Origin: SZUA-318 sp964412015
Lineage (GTDB): Bacteria > Gemmatimonadota > Gemmatimonadetes > Longimicrobiales > Gaopeijiaceae
Length of the DNA stretch: 64,000 nt
Direction of reading: 5' to 3'
Assembly: GCA_964412015.1 (NCBI GenBank)
Contig: CAYPMO010000016.1
Span: 6,043-70,042 of the forward strand
Position 1 is the stretch's first letter. Each line of letters opens with the position of its first letter. Shown here one piece after another: positions 16,420-24,820 of the stretch. Both the position numbers and the translations under genes were made by a program. The notes beneath the pieces are model-generated. The model was not told the DNA's origin. It made no database searches and saw nothing but the letters and a program-made list of their open reading frames with translations.

Positions 16420-17543
16420 GGGTGCGTCTCGTAGACGCGGTAGCGCCGGGAGGGTTGGAGCCCGAACTGCCGTGCGATCCGGTTCACCTCGGGATTGTCG
16501 GCCTGCGTCCACGAGATCTCTCCCGACTCGTATCTGCCGTGGCCCCGCTTGATGGCCTCGTACACGAGGAGGAGCGTCGCGCCCACCTTGCGGTATTCCG
16601 GCAGCATGCCGAACACCGCCCACCGTGCCCGCCTGCACGTCCGGGTCTTGAGAAGCCAAACGAGGCGAGGGAGCCGGAGCCACCGGGGCAGCCCCCGCAC
16701 GTCGGCCAGGAGCTCGTTCAGGTCGGGGAGCGCGATGGACAGCCCTGCCGGCTCACCGGCGACCTCGGCGATCAGCACCGCGTCCGGATCGAGATGGCCG
16801 GCGAGGTCGCGGGCCCACGTCATCGCCATGTCCACCGTCAGGGGCATGAAGTTCCATTCCGCCGACAGCGACTCGTTGAACAGGCGCGAGACCAGCGGCG
16901 CCTCGGCGTCCAGCCGCTTCAGATCCACCGGACGCACGCGGAACGGAAAGCGCTCCCGGAGTCGCCCGACCAGGCCCTCGAGCCGTTCGTCGAAGCCCTT
17001 CTCCATGGATGCGTCCAGGTCGTAGGCCAGGAAGTCGCACGCGCCCTCCAGGCCGAGGTCCCGCTCATAGACGTCCACGTACCAGGGCGGGTTGTACGGC
17101 ATGCCGAACGGCGGGCGTCGGCCGAATCCGTCCACGAGGAGCGCGCACTCGTCGTTCTGCGTCGGACCGAACGGGCCGCGGACCGGGCTACGCCCCTGGT
17201 CCGCCTGGTCTCGCAACGCCCGGTCCAGGAGCGGGCGGGCCACCTCGGAGTCGGCGAACGAGAAGAACCCGAAGAAGCCCGTGCGGTCCCGGTGGAACTC
17301 GTTGTGGGTCCGGTTCACGATGGACGCGATCCGCCCCGCCGGTCGGCCGGCCCGGAAGGCCACCCAGGCGTGTACGGTCCCGTGGCCGTGGAAGGGATGT
17401 CTTCTGCCGCGGAGCTTCGAGACCTCTCCGGGAACGGGAGGCACGAACCCGGGATCGTCACCGTGCAGGATCTCCGGAATGCGCTCGAACAGACGCCACT
17501 CCCGCGGCGTCCGGCAGAGTCGGATATCCAGGTTGCTGGCCAG
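16416..17543 (-). CDS. YghO-like GNAT acetyltransferase with probable CTG start
   Basis: The protein has the YghO layout: an N-terminal RTPREW ... DDPGFVPP segment, RRHPF, FFGFF, the GPFGPTQNDECALLVDGF loop, YNPPWY, and a C-terminal GNAT core. The first ATG/GTG/TTG in frame (GTG at 17444, 342 residues) would delete the conserved RTPREW...GFVPP segment. In-frame translation upstream of it still matches the family until just after a TAA stop, and the only plausible start there is CTG at 17543, preceded 6 bases away by AGGGAG. I therefore annotate 375 residues with a CTG start. YghO-type proteins are GNAT enzymes of unknown substrate. It is coupled to the HAD gene. Confidence 0.7.
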   Translation of the reverse strand: MASNLDIRLCRTPREWRLFERIPEILHGDDPGFVPPVPGEVSKLRGRRHPFHGHGTVHAWVAFRAGRPAGRIASIVNRTHNEFHRDRTGFFGFFSFADSEVARPLLDRALRDQADQGRSPVRGPFGPTQNDECALLVDGFGRRPPFGMPYNPPWYVDVYERDLGLEGACDFLAYDLDASMEKGFDERLEGLVGRLRERFPFRVRPVDLKRLDAEAPLVSRLFNESLSAEWNFMPLTVDMAMTWARDLAGHLDPDAVLIAEVAGEPAGLSIALPDLNELLADVRGLPRWLRLPRLVWLLKTRTCRRARWAVFGMLPEYRKVGATLLLVYEAIKRGHGRYESGEISWTQADNPEVNRIARQFGLQPSRRYRVYETHP

Positions 17544-17580
17544 AGGCGTCTCCCTGTGGAACCCGGCTGCGAGAAGCTGT

Positions 17581-17587
17581 TAACTTG
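17581..17587 (+). promoter_or_regulatory. TAnnTTG promoter-like element
   Basis: TAACTTG lies 41 bases before the ACP start codon, in the only gap between divergent genes. It resembles the Bacteroidetes -7 box (TAnnTTTG) and recurs at similar places in this window. Confidence 0.35.
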
Positions 17588-17627
17588 GCTGGGTTTCGCG
17601 CACGATCCAATCCCCTGGAGGGTCTCC

Positions 17628-17867
17628 GTGGCGTCTCAAGCGCAGATCATCGAGCTGCTGGCCGAGAAGTACGGCGTAGACGCAGCCAAGGTATCCTCCG
17701 ACGCCACCATGGCCGATCTGGGCCTGGACTCCCTGTCGGTCGCGGAGCTCGTCTTCGACATCGAGGACCTCTTTGAGATCGAGATCGACGCGAGCGACGC
17801 CGAGTTCAAGACGTTCGGCGAAGCCATCGTGCTCGTGGATCGCTACATCGCGGCCAAGGGCGGCTGA
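17628..17867 (+). CDS. Acyl carrier protein
   Basis: A 79-residue acidic helical protein with the phosphopantetheine attachment motif GLDSLSVAEL (Ser35), flanked by acidic helix II residues (DIEDLFEIEID). It carries acyl intermediates as thioesters. The GTG at 17628 follows a perfect GGAGG site by 6 bases. The stop is 2 bases before the ketosynthase start, so ACP and synthase form a dedicated pair rather than the housekeeping fab cluster (no fabD, fabG or plsX nearby). It may supply a fatty-acyl group for the envelope lipid made by surrounding genes. That link is inferred from position. Confidence 0.92.
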   Translation: MASQAQIIELLAEKYGVDAAKVSSDATMADLGLDSLSVAELVFDIEDLFEIEIDASDAEFKTFGEAIVLVDRYIAAKGG

Positions 17868-17869
17868 TC

Positions 17870-19105
17870 GTGGATCGCCGCCGGGTCTTCGTCACCGGCA
17901 TGGGGTTCGTGACGCCCCACGGTGACGACGCGGACCGGATCTTCGAGCGCGTCTACGCGGGCGAATCCGTGATCGGGAAGTACCGGTCGGGACGGGAAGG
18001 TCTGACGGCGGACGTCCTGCTGGGGCGGGCGGCGTGGAGCCCGGACACCGAGGTGACGCCGATCCAGAAGCTGGCCATGGACCCCGTGGCCCAGATGGGC
18101 TACGCCGCGGCCAAGCGGGCTCTGTCTCAGGCCGGCCTCATGGACAGGGCGGACGTGCTCGCGGACGCCGGCGTCTACATGGGCTGCGGCCTCGGAGGAG
18201 CGTCGACGTACGAGCACGGGTACGAGGCCTACTTCCTCAAGAGCACCCGCCGCGTGAAGCCGACCGTCGTGCCCCGCGTGATGCCCAACGCCCCGGCGGC
18301 GCACATCTCGATGGCCTTCGGGATCCGCGGCCCCTCCATCACGTACTCGGTGGCGTGCACGTCGTCCGCGACGGCGATCGGAGAAGCCTACCGAGCCGTG
18401 CGGGACGGATACCTCGAGTGCGTCGTCGCGGGCGGAACCGAGGCCATGCTCGCCGAGGCCGTGCTCATCGCCTGGGAGGCGATGGGCGTCCTCGCGAAGG
18501 AGCATCCCGACGGTCCGGCCGCTTCGGTACGCCCCTTCGACAAGGCACGCTCGGGCTTCGCGCTTGCCGAAGGGGCGGGCGTTCTCGTCATCGAGAGCGA
18601 GGATCACATGCGCGGCCGCGGCGCCACGCCTCTCGGTGAGATCGTGGGGTACGGGGCGTCGAGCGACGCGTTCAACCTCACGCAGCCGTCCCAGCGCGGT
18701 CAGGTCCACGCGATGCGGAGCGCGCTTCGCGACGCCGGCATCCCGCCGGAGGCCGTGGGCTACGTCAACGCGCACGCGACCGGTACCACGGTCGGGGACG
18801 TGGTCGAGGTCAGGGCCATCAAGGAAGCGTTCGGCCCGCACGCGTCGCGTCTGATGGTGAGCTCCACGAAGTCCATGCACGGCCACCTCGTCGGAGCGTC
18901 CGGCGCGGTGGAGCTCGGCATTACCGTTCTGGCTCTTTCGCGCGGGAGGCTCCCTCCGACGGCGAACCTCACCGACCCGGACGCCGAGTGCGACCTCGAC
19001 TTCGTGCCGGGGCGCGGGCGGGAGGTGCAGGACCTGGAGTACGCGCTGTCCAACTCGTTCGGTTTCGGCGGCTCGAACGCGAGCCTGGTGGTGCGCCGGA
19101 TCTGA
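17870..19105 (+). CDS. fabF: Beta-ketoacyl-ACP synthase, FabF (KAS II) type
   Basis: A 411-residue thiolase-fold enzyme that condenses malonyl-ACP with an acyl-ACP. The catalytic triad is in place: Cys163 in VACTSSATA, His302 in NAHATGTT, and His339 in GHLVGASGAVE. The residue numbers are close to E. coli FabF (163, 303, 340). The C-terminal gatekeeper loop NSFGFGGSNAS is also present. It starts with GTG two bases after the ACP stop. Because no other fatty-acid gene is adjacent, it may be a second, specialised synthase; a FabB/FabF housekeeping role cannot be excluded. Confidence 0.88.
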   Translation: MDRRRVFVTGMGFVTPHGDDADRIFERVYAGESVIGKYRSGREGLTADVLLGRAAWSPDTEVTPIQKLAMDPVAQMGYAAAKRALSQAGLMDRADVLADAGVYMGCGLGGASTYEHGYEAYFLKSTRRVKPTVVPRVMPNAPAAHISMAFGIRGPSITYSVACTSSATAIGEAYRAVRDGYLECVVAGGTEAMLAEAVLIAWEAMGVLAKEHPDGPAASVRPFDKARSGFALAEGAGVLVIESEDHMRGRGATPLGEIVGYGASSDAFNLTQPSQRGQVHAMRSALRDAGIPPEAVGYVNAHATGTTVGDVVEVRAIKEAFGPHASRLMVSSTKSMHGHLVGASGAVELGITVLALSRGRLPPTANLTDPDAECDLDFVPGRGREVQDLEYALSNSFGFGGSNASLVVRRI

Positions 19106-19131
19106 TCGGGGCCCGCGCCCGCGCGGCCGGA

Positions 19132-20796
19132 TCAGGAGGACTTCGAGGCCGGCGCATCCCCCGCGGCCGAGCGGCCCGGCACACTCAGCCCCTCGCGCCA
19201 CAGGCTCCGGTACCGCCCGACCTCCGATACCCAGCGCTCCTCCCCCCAACCCAACTCCTCCCGGCAGAGAGCCGCGAGGCGCGGGAAGATCTCCTCGCCG
19301 CCCCGAGGCAGGAGCAGCCCGACCCGCGCCCGACGCAGGAGGAGGTCGTCCAGGTGCACGACCCCTTCGGCGCGGGCCGCCCACCGGAGCTCGGCCCAGA
19401 GCACGGGAGTCCCGGCCACCGGCTCGAGGTCTCCGTCGCGCGCGATGGCCGCGAGGTCGAGCATGTCGTCCCCGTACCGTCCGAGCAGTCGGTGCCGGAG
19501 GCGATCCGGCACCCCGGCGAGCGCGGCGGGCGGACCGCCGGGCTCCGCGGCGGGCGCGTCGCCCACCGCGGCGCCGCTCGGGCCGAGCCGCCCTGACCCT
19601 CGCCCCGATGGGCCCACCGCGGCGACCACGCGGCGGAGCGCCCGTTCCACGATCGGGCGGAACCCGGTGAGTTTCCCGCTGACGACGGTCAGGAGCCCCT
19701 CCTCCTCCCAGAGCACCGAGTCCCTGCCCTCCCGGTAGGGATCGGCTCTGCCCGTGCCGACCACGGGCCTGACGCCGGCGAACGTGCCCAGGAGGTGGTC
19801 CGCGCTCAGACCGATCCCGGGGAGCCATGCGTCCACTCCCTCGAGCAGATACGACACTTCCTCCGGCGTGGCGCGCGGCTCGTGGCGCCCCGCCTCGGGA
19901 TCGTCGAGGTCCGTGGTGCCGACCAGGGTCACTCCCTCCCAGGGGAGCAGATAAAGATAGCGGCCGGTGGCCGGGTGCCGGAGCCCTACGGCAAGGGACA
20001 GCGGAAGGACGTCGCGCGATACGACCAGGTGGCTCCCGCGAATGGGTCGAAGTCGTGGCGTGGCCCCCAGCTCTCCGCGAAGTCGGTCCGCGTGCACGCC
20101 TGTGGCGTTCACTACGGCTCGCGCCCGCGCCGTGATCGAGCGCCCGCCGACGACGTCCGCCAACTCGGCGCCGCGGACCCGCCCACCATCCCGGATCAGC
20201 GAATGCGCCCGGACGTAGTTGAGCGCCCCGGCCCCGGCGTGCGCCGCCTCCCGGAGGGTGCGGAGGACCAGGCGCGCGTCGTCGGTGACCGCCTCCAGGT
20301 AACCGTATCCGCCGTCCAGGCTCTCGGTGCGGATGCCGGGGATCATCTCCACCATCTCGTCGGCCGAGTGCCGCCTCCACGTCCTGCGTCGGCCGCGCAG
20401 CAGGTCGTACAAGCGGACCCCGGCCGCGTACCCCATCCGGTCCCGCCACCGATCCCGGTAGGTGGGAAGCACGAAATCCAAGGGGTCCACGAGCCCGGGG
20501 TGCTCGGCGAGCAGGCGGTCCCGCTCGAGCAGGAGCGCCCGCGTGAGCGCCGCTCGGCCCTGCCGGAGGTAGCGCATCCCGCCATGCACGAGCTTGGCGG
20601 ACTGGCTCGACGTGCCCGACGCGAAGTCGCCCTGCTCGACCAGGGACGCCCTCAGCCCGAGCCGCGCCGCCTCCAGGAGGATTCCCGCCCCGGTGATCCC
20701 GCCGCCGATGATCAGCACGTCGAGCGGCTCGCCGAGCCGGGCCCACGTCTCGTCTCGCCAGGTCCCGTCCCAGCGGAGCCGCACGTCCGCGTTCAA
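19132..20796 (-). CDS. glpD: Glycerol-3-phosphate dehydrogenase-like FAD oxidoreductase
   Basis: A 554-residue flavoprotein of the GlpD/GlpA family, which oxidises glycerol-3-phosphate to dihydroxyacetone phosphate and feeds quinone at the membrane. The FAD-binding GGGITGAG (residues 31-38) opens a Rossmann fold. HGGMRYL and the RPIRGSHLVV segment are family landmarks, and the extra C-terminal helical domain (DDLLLRRAR ... EELGW) is that of GlpD. The TTG start at 20796 is supported by a TTGA overlap with the upstream aminotransferase stop and an AGGAG site. Coupling to a DegT-type gene is unusual and suggests a role in glycerophosphate supply for the envelope polymer. Confidence 0.85.
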   Translation of the reverse strand: MNADVRLRWDGTWRDETWARLGEPLDVLIIGGGITGAGILLEAARLGLRASLVEQGDFASGTSSQSAKLVHGGMRYLRQGRAALTRALLLERDRLLAEHPGLVDPLDFVLPTYRDRWRDRMGYAAGVRLYDLLRGRRRTWRRHSADEMVEMIPGIRTESLDGGYGYLEAVTDDARLVLRTLREAAHAGAGALNYVRAHSLIRDGGRVRGAELADVVGGRSITARARAVVNATGVHADRLRGELGATPRLRPIRGSHLVVSRDVLPLSLAVGLRHPATGRYLYLLPWEGVTLVGTTDLDDPEAGRHEPRATPEEVSYLLEGVDAWLPGIGLSADHLLGTFAGVRPVVGTGRADPYREGRDSVLWEEEGLLTVVSGKLTGFRPIVERALRRVVAAVGPSGRGSGRLGPSGAAVGDAPAAEPGGPPAALAGVPDRLRHRLLGRYGDDMLDLAAIARDGDLEPVAGTPVLWAELRWAARAEGVVHLDDLLLRRARVGLLLPRGGEEIFPRLAALCREELGWGEERWVSEVGRYRSLWREGLSVPGRSAAGDAPASKSS

Positions 20797-22028
20797 GCGC
20801 TCGGGCTCCTCTCGGTTGAGGGGAGGGTCCTGGATGCCGCCATCCACTCGCCCAGGGCTTCGGCGAGGCGAGCGCGCCGGACGGCCGGGATCTCGGGATA
20901 CGCCGGAAGGAACAGGACGTGAGCCATCACCGCCTCGGCCTCCGGTGCCGCCACGTCCGGACGCTCCGGCGCCCCCGCCACCGCGGTCAAGCTGCTCGTC
21001 CCCGATGTCGCGTCGAAGCCCCAGGAGCGCAGGTGCATCATGAGGCCGGAAGGATCCTCGGTGAGAACGGGAAAGACCCAGTGCGAGTGGTTCTCCACGG
21101 CCGAGCCGGGGCGAGCCAGCTCGGGGCCGAGCATGCGGGCGAGCGCCGCGCCGACCTCCGCGCGCGCGCCCACGCGGCCATTCGCCGCCCCCAGCCTCCG
21201 GGCCAGCAACGTAAGCAGAGCGGCCGCCGGCCGCCGGCGCAGGCGTGCGAGAAGCCCATCGTGACGGAACGTGCGCGCCGCGCGACGAAGCACGTCGTCG
21301 AAGTCCCGCCCCCGCACGCGGCACCAGGCCCTGAACAGAGCGAACAGCGGCCGGGCGCCGAGCGCGGCCAGAGTGGCGTACTTCAGGAGCCGACGGAGAT
21401 AGTCCCGGCGGGACTGCACGGGGTAGCCACGCTGGATCTCCTCCATCCTGGCCCGCAGCGCCGCGTCGCGCACGAAGAGGACGCCGCCGCCGACGGCCGT
21501 GCCCGTCTTGATCGGGCCGAACGAGAGCATCCGCACGTCGCTCGCGGGGTCGCCGAAGAACCGTCCCGGAACGTACGACTGCGCGCAGTCCTCGACGAAC
21601 ACGAGCCCGTGCCGATGAGCGACCTCGCGGGCGTGCCGGAAGTCGCAGGCGGCCCCGAAGAGGTGCGCCGCCACCAGGACCCGGGAGCGGGTCGAGATCG
21701 CGCTCTCGAGGACCGCCGGGACGGGCTCGAGCGTATGGGAATCCACGTCCACCGGGACCGGCACTAGCCCATGGGCACGAACGATCCTGGCCATGTCCGG
21801 GACCGTGATCGCGGTCAGGAGGACCTCGCTGCCCTCCTCCAGGGCCAAGGCCTCCAGGAGCAGGTCGAATCCCGAGCGCACGGCCAGGCACACGATGGCC
21901 TCGTCGCCCGCGGGCAGCGTCGCGAGCACCCGCCGCTCCGCCTCCCGCCGCCGTCCCGCGAGCACGCAGGCCAGCATGCCGAAGACCAGGTCGCCCCAGG
22001 AGATGTCCAACCGTGCTCGAAAGACCAT
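20793..22028 (-). CDS. DegT/DnrJ/EryC1-type PLP aminotransferase
   Basis: A 411-residue fold-type I PLP enzyme of the sugar-aminotransferase family. The PLP pocket is visible: FVEDCAQ (Asp147 pairs with the pyridine nitrogen) and SFGPIKTGTAVGGG, where Lys174 forms the Schiff base. Members usually aminate keto-sugars in surface-glycan pathways. The fit is imperfect in the C-terminal third, which carries an arginine-rich insert (RRPAAALLTLLARRLG) not typical of ArnB or WecE. The start ATG at 22028 follows a short 47-base gap. The stop overlaps the glpD-like start, so the pair are cotranslated. An amino-sugar role in the nearby glycan is likely. Confidence 0.8.
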   Translation of the reverse strand: MVFRARLDISWGDLVFGMLACVLAGRRREAERRVLATLPAGDEAIVCLAVRSGFDLLLEALALEEGSEVLLTAITVPDMARIVRAHGLVPVPVDVDSHTLEPVPAVLESAISTRSRVLVAAHLFGAACDFRHAREVAHRHGLVFVEDCAQSYVPGRFFGDPASDVRMLSFGPIKTGTAVGGGVLFVRDAALRARMEEIQRGYPVQSRRDYLRRLLKYATLAALGARPLFALFRAWCRVRGRDFDDVLRRAARTFRHDGLLARLRRRPAAALLTLLARRLGAANGRVGARAEVGAALARMLGPELARPGSAVENHSHWVFPVLTEDPSGLMMHLRSWGFDATSGTSSLTAVAGAPERPDVAAPEAEAVMAHVLFLPAYPEIPAVRRARLAEALGEWMAASRTLPSTERSPSA

Positions 22029-22075
22029 GGATCCCACGCTAACGCGATCGGGGGCCGATCGGCAGGGCCGGGACC

Positions 22076-23167
22076 TCAGAAATAGAGGTACGCCTGGGTC
22101 TTCAAGCCCCACACGGTGTCGCCCGACTGCGGCCGCCACACGTCCAGATTCGCGCTCACCTTGTTCCGGCCCTGGAAATGCACGACGAATCCGGGCGTCA
22201 CGACGAGGCCTCCGTCCGACGCGGCGTCCCGGTCCGGGTCGCCCCAGCTCACCCGCCCCACGGGCTCGACCGCCCGCACCCGGCCCGTTCCCTCCACCGG
22301 AATGCGGTACGTCGCGATGCCCTGCCAGGCGAGGAACGTGCTGCCGTCGCCGCCCGCGTCCAGGTTCCGCCAGTTCTCCCCCGTCATGAAGCCGGCCTGG
22401 AGGTGGAGGCCCCGGGTGAAGCTCCCCACCTCGACGTCGAGCGCGACGGCCGGCGCATAGGCGTCCTCGCCGGTCACGGCGTTGGGGAAGTCGTGGAGCC
22501 CACCGTTGAGCGCCAACGTGACGTCCTCCGCGGGATGCAGAGCCAGGCGCCCCGAGAACGACTTGGCGCCGTTCTCCTCACGGCGGTTGGGGCCGGCGCC
22601 GTTCGTCACCGCGAAAAGGTATCCGACCTTCCCGCCCTCGGATTCTCCCTCGAGCAGCGCACCCACGTCGAGCGACGAGAACTGGAGCTGCTCGGAGAAG
22701 CGCGAGTAGGAGCACACCCCGCCCACACCCGCGCACCCGAACGCCCCGCGGACGTCGGCGTCGCGCTCCACGACGAGGATCTCCGACGAGCTGGTAAGCT
22801 CGAAGACGTCGAACGCGCGCTTGAATTGACCGAGCGAAAGGCGCGTGTCGGAGCCGAGGGCGAAGCGCAAGAACGCATAGCGCGCCACGGCCGACCCGCC
22901 CGACACGTCGACCTGCACCGCCCCGTCGATCCAGTCGTTGACACGCGTTCCCACCCAGATCCGCGCCCTCCTCATCATGAACTCGGACGTGTGCTCGCCC
23001 TCCGCGGACGTCGTGTTCCCCTGGAGGTGGACACGGCCCCCGACCTCGGTGCGCTGGATGGGCTCGCGCGGCTCGACGGCCTGGGCGGCCGCGCCGGACG
23101 AGAAGAGTGCGGCGGCCAGCATGGCGGCCGCCGATCGGGCGAGGGTCGAGAACGGGATGAGGGACAT
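22076..23167 (-). CDS. OprP/OprO-like porin
   Basis: A 363-residue outer-membrane protein with a classic signal peptide ending GAAAQ. The mature protein begins with a VGGRVHLQGN strand, then RRARIWVGTRVNDW and LGQFKRAFDVFEL. That order (RR-rich first strands, the GQFK turn) is typical of the phosphate-selective porin O/P family. The two cysteines (FGCAGVGGVCSY) may close a loop by a disulfide. It ends in aromatic YLYF, matching the C-terminal Phe signal of barrel proteins. It would pass small anions across the outer membrane; phosphate itself is not proven. A strong hairpin at 23254 separates it from the upstream transporter gene. Confidence 0.78.
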   Translation of the reverse strand: MSLIPFSTLARSAAAMLAAALFSSGAAAQAVEPREPIQRTEVGGRVHLQGNTTSAEGEHTSEFMMRRARIWVGTRVNDWIDGAVQVDVSGGSAVARYAFLRFALGSDTRLSLGQFKRAFDVFELTSSSEILVVERDADVRGAFGCAGVGGVCSYSRFSEQLQFSSLDVGALLEGESEGGKVGYLFAVTNGAGPNRREENGAKSFSGRLALHPAEDVTLALNGGLHDFPNAVTGEDAYAPAVALDVEVGSFTRGLHLQAGFMTGENWRNLDAGGDGSTFLAWQGIATYRIPVEGTGRVRAVEPVGRVSWGDPDRDAASDGGLVVTPGFVVHFQGRNKVSANLDVWRPQSGDTVWGLKTQAYLYF

Positions 23168-23253
23168 GCCGGATCCATGCGGTTGTCGGTGCGAACCGGT
23201 CGAGGCCGGGGCGCCCGGGCGGGCGCATGGCCGGCTGGAATCCTGTCACGGGA

Positions 23254-23283
23254 GCGGGGCCCCGGCAATGACCGGGGCCCCGC
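23254..23283 (-). terminator. Strong hairpin, probable terminator of the OFA-family transporter gene
   Basis: A perfect 12-bp inverted repeat, GCGGGGCCCCGG and its complement, surrounds a 6-base loop. It lies just downstream of the minus-strand transporter stop at 23296 and 87 bases upstream of the porin start. No T-tract follows, which is common in GC-rich genomes. Confidence 0.65.
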
Positions 23284-23295
23284 CGCCCGGACACC

Positions 23296-24621
23296 CTACG
23301 CCGGCGCTGGCTTCGCTCCCGCCGCCGATACCGCCTCGGCCTTCGTCGGCGGGTGGAGCGCCAGCGCCACCGCCGCGGCCGCGATGCACGCGATCCCCGC
23401 CGGGATGAGCGCGCCGGCCCAGGCTCCCGAGTCACCCATGATGCCGCCCAGGATCGGGCCGAACACGCCACCCACGCCGTAGCTCAGGAAGACCCAAGGA
23501 TAGTTCGTACCTACGTTCTGGTTCCCGAACAGGTCGGCCGTGATCGCCGGGAACAGCGCGAAGTTCCCGCCGAAGTTGAACCCGATGAGCGCAGCGCCCA
23601 GGTAGAGCCCCCACTCGATCCCACCCACGAAGTAGAAGCCGATCATCACGATGCCCTGGATCAGGGTCATGAGCGCGATCGAGTACTTCCGGCCCAGCTT
23701 GTCGGAGATCATCCCCCAGATGATGCGGCCGAGTCCGTTGCACAGCGCGTAGAAGAGACCCATCGCCGTGGCGGCCACCACCGTCGCCTCCTCCCTCGCC
23801 ATGCCGTTCGCGGTCAGCGCGTCGATCCCGAACAGGCTGATGATCCCGATGACCATGAGCCCCGCGAGCGCACCCACGGTGAAGATGATGAACAGCTCCC
23901 AGAACTGCGCCGTGCGCATCATCTCGGGGGCCGTGAACAGCACTCCGCCGGACGTGGCCGACGCGGCGGGCGGCGTCCAACCTTCCGGCTGCCAGCCGGC
24001 GGGTGGGTTCACCATGACGAGCGAGCCGAGTCCCACGAGCACCGCGAACAGGATCCCGTAGAGCAGGAACACCTGGTTCACGGTCCAACCCGCACCGTAG
24101 AGGCCCATCCATCCGGGTGTGAGGTCCACGGGCCCGAACTGGAAGCCGCTCGTGAGCTTGACCCAGATGAGCGCGCCGAACCCGAACCCGGCTACGGCGA
24201 GTCCGGTGATCATGCCCTTCTTGTCGGGGAACCATTTCACGAGCGCTGCGATCGGGCACACGTATGCGAGGCCGATGCCCGCGCCGCCGAGGATGCCGAC
24301 CCCCAGCAGGATGACCGTGAAGCTCGAGCCGCCGAGTCCGGCCAACAGATAGCCCAGCCCGAGCACCAGGCCGCCGGTGAGCGTCACCACCCGGGGTCCG
24401 GACTTCTTCTGCCAGCGGCCGGCCACCAGCGCCATGACGACGGCGAACGTGAGGAGCCCGACCGAGAAGATCACCTGCGTCTGCGTGCGTGAGAATTCGT
24501 AGGGCGCGGCGGTCAACTTGGCCGTGAACGCCGACCACGCGTAGATGGCCCCGAGGCACACCTGGACCACGATGCCGCCGGTCACCACGAGCCAGCGATT
24601 CATCACCTTGGACGAGTTCAT
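23296..24621 (-). CDS. OFA-family (oxalate/formate antiporter-like) MFS transporter
   Basis: A 441-residue major-facilitator protein with twelve predicted membrane segments. The signature of the OFA subfamily is clear: RWLVVTGGIVVQVCLGAIYAW at the N-terminus, GIGLAYVCPIAALVKWFPDK in the middle loop and NGLGRIIWGMISDKLGRK in the second half. Members exchange or import small carboxylates such as oxalate, formate or pyruvate, though many remain uncharacterised. It stands alone, with 199 non-coding bases upstream and a hairpin downstream. The substrate is not deducible here; formate or another monocarboxylate is a guess. Confidence 0.82.
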   Translation of the reverse strand: MNSSKVMNRWLVVTGGIVVQVCLGAIYAWSAFTAKLTAAPYEFSRTQTQVIFSVGLLTFAVVMALVAGRWQKKSGPRVVTLTGGLVLGLGYLLAGLGGSSFTVILLGVGILGGAGIGLAYVCPIAALVKWFPDKKGMITGLAVAGFGFGALIWVKLTSGFQFGPVDLTPGWMGLYGAGWTVNQVFLLYGILFAVLVGLGSLVMVNPPAGWQPEGWTPPAASATSGGVLFTAPEMMRTAQFWELFIIFTVGALAGLMVIGIISLFGIDALTANGMAREEATVVAATAMGLFYALCNGLGRIIWGMISDKLGRKYSIALMTLIQGIVMIGFYFVGGIEWGLYLGAALIGFNFGGNFALFPAITADLFGNQNVGTNYPWVFLSYGVGGVFGPILGGIMGDSGAWAGALIPAGIACIAAAAVALALHPPTKAEAVSAAGAKPAPA

Positions 24622-24820
24622 ATGGGATGCCGCCGATCGAGCCGCGCGAGCGGCTCACGGTTGGGCGCGGGCTGGCAGGAGCCCCTTCGGGCGCCGCGCG
24701 CGTCACGGGATTGTGAGCGTCGGTGGGCAGGCGGCGGGAGTCAGTTCAAGGTCGGGAATCGTACCAAGAGGTGCAAGGCCGTGGCCGTGCCGGTCCGGGG
24801 TGGGGGCACGGGTCTGCGCG

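Noticed and set aside
23353..24492. 379-codon plus-strand frame opposite the OFA transporter
   Set aside because: Repetitive E/D/H/R-rich translation with no plausible start, explained by codon bias of the transporter gene on the other strand.
24622..24820. Small gene in the gap before the OFA transporter
   Set aside because: Frames here are short, without ribosome sites or recognisable products.
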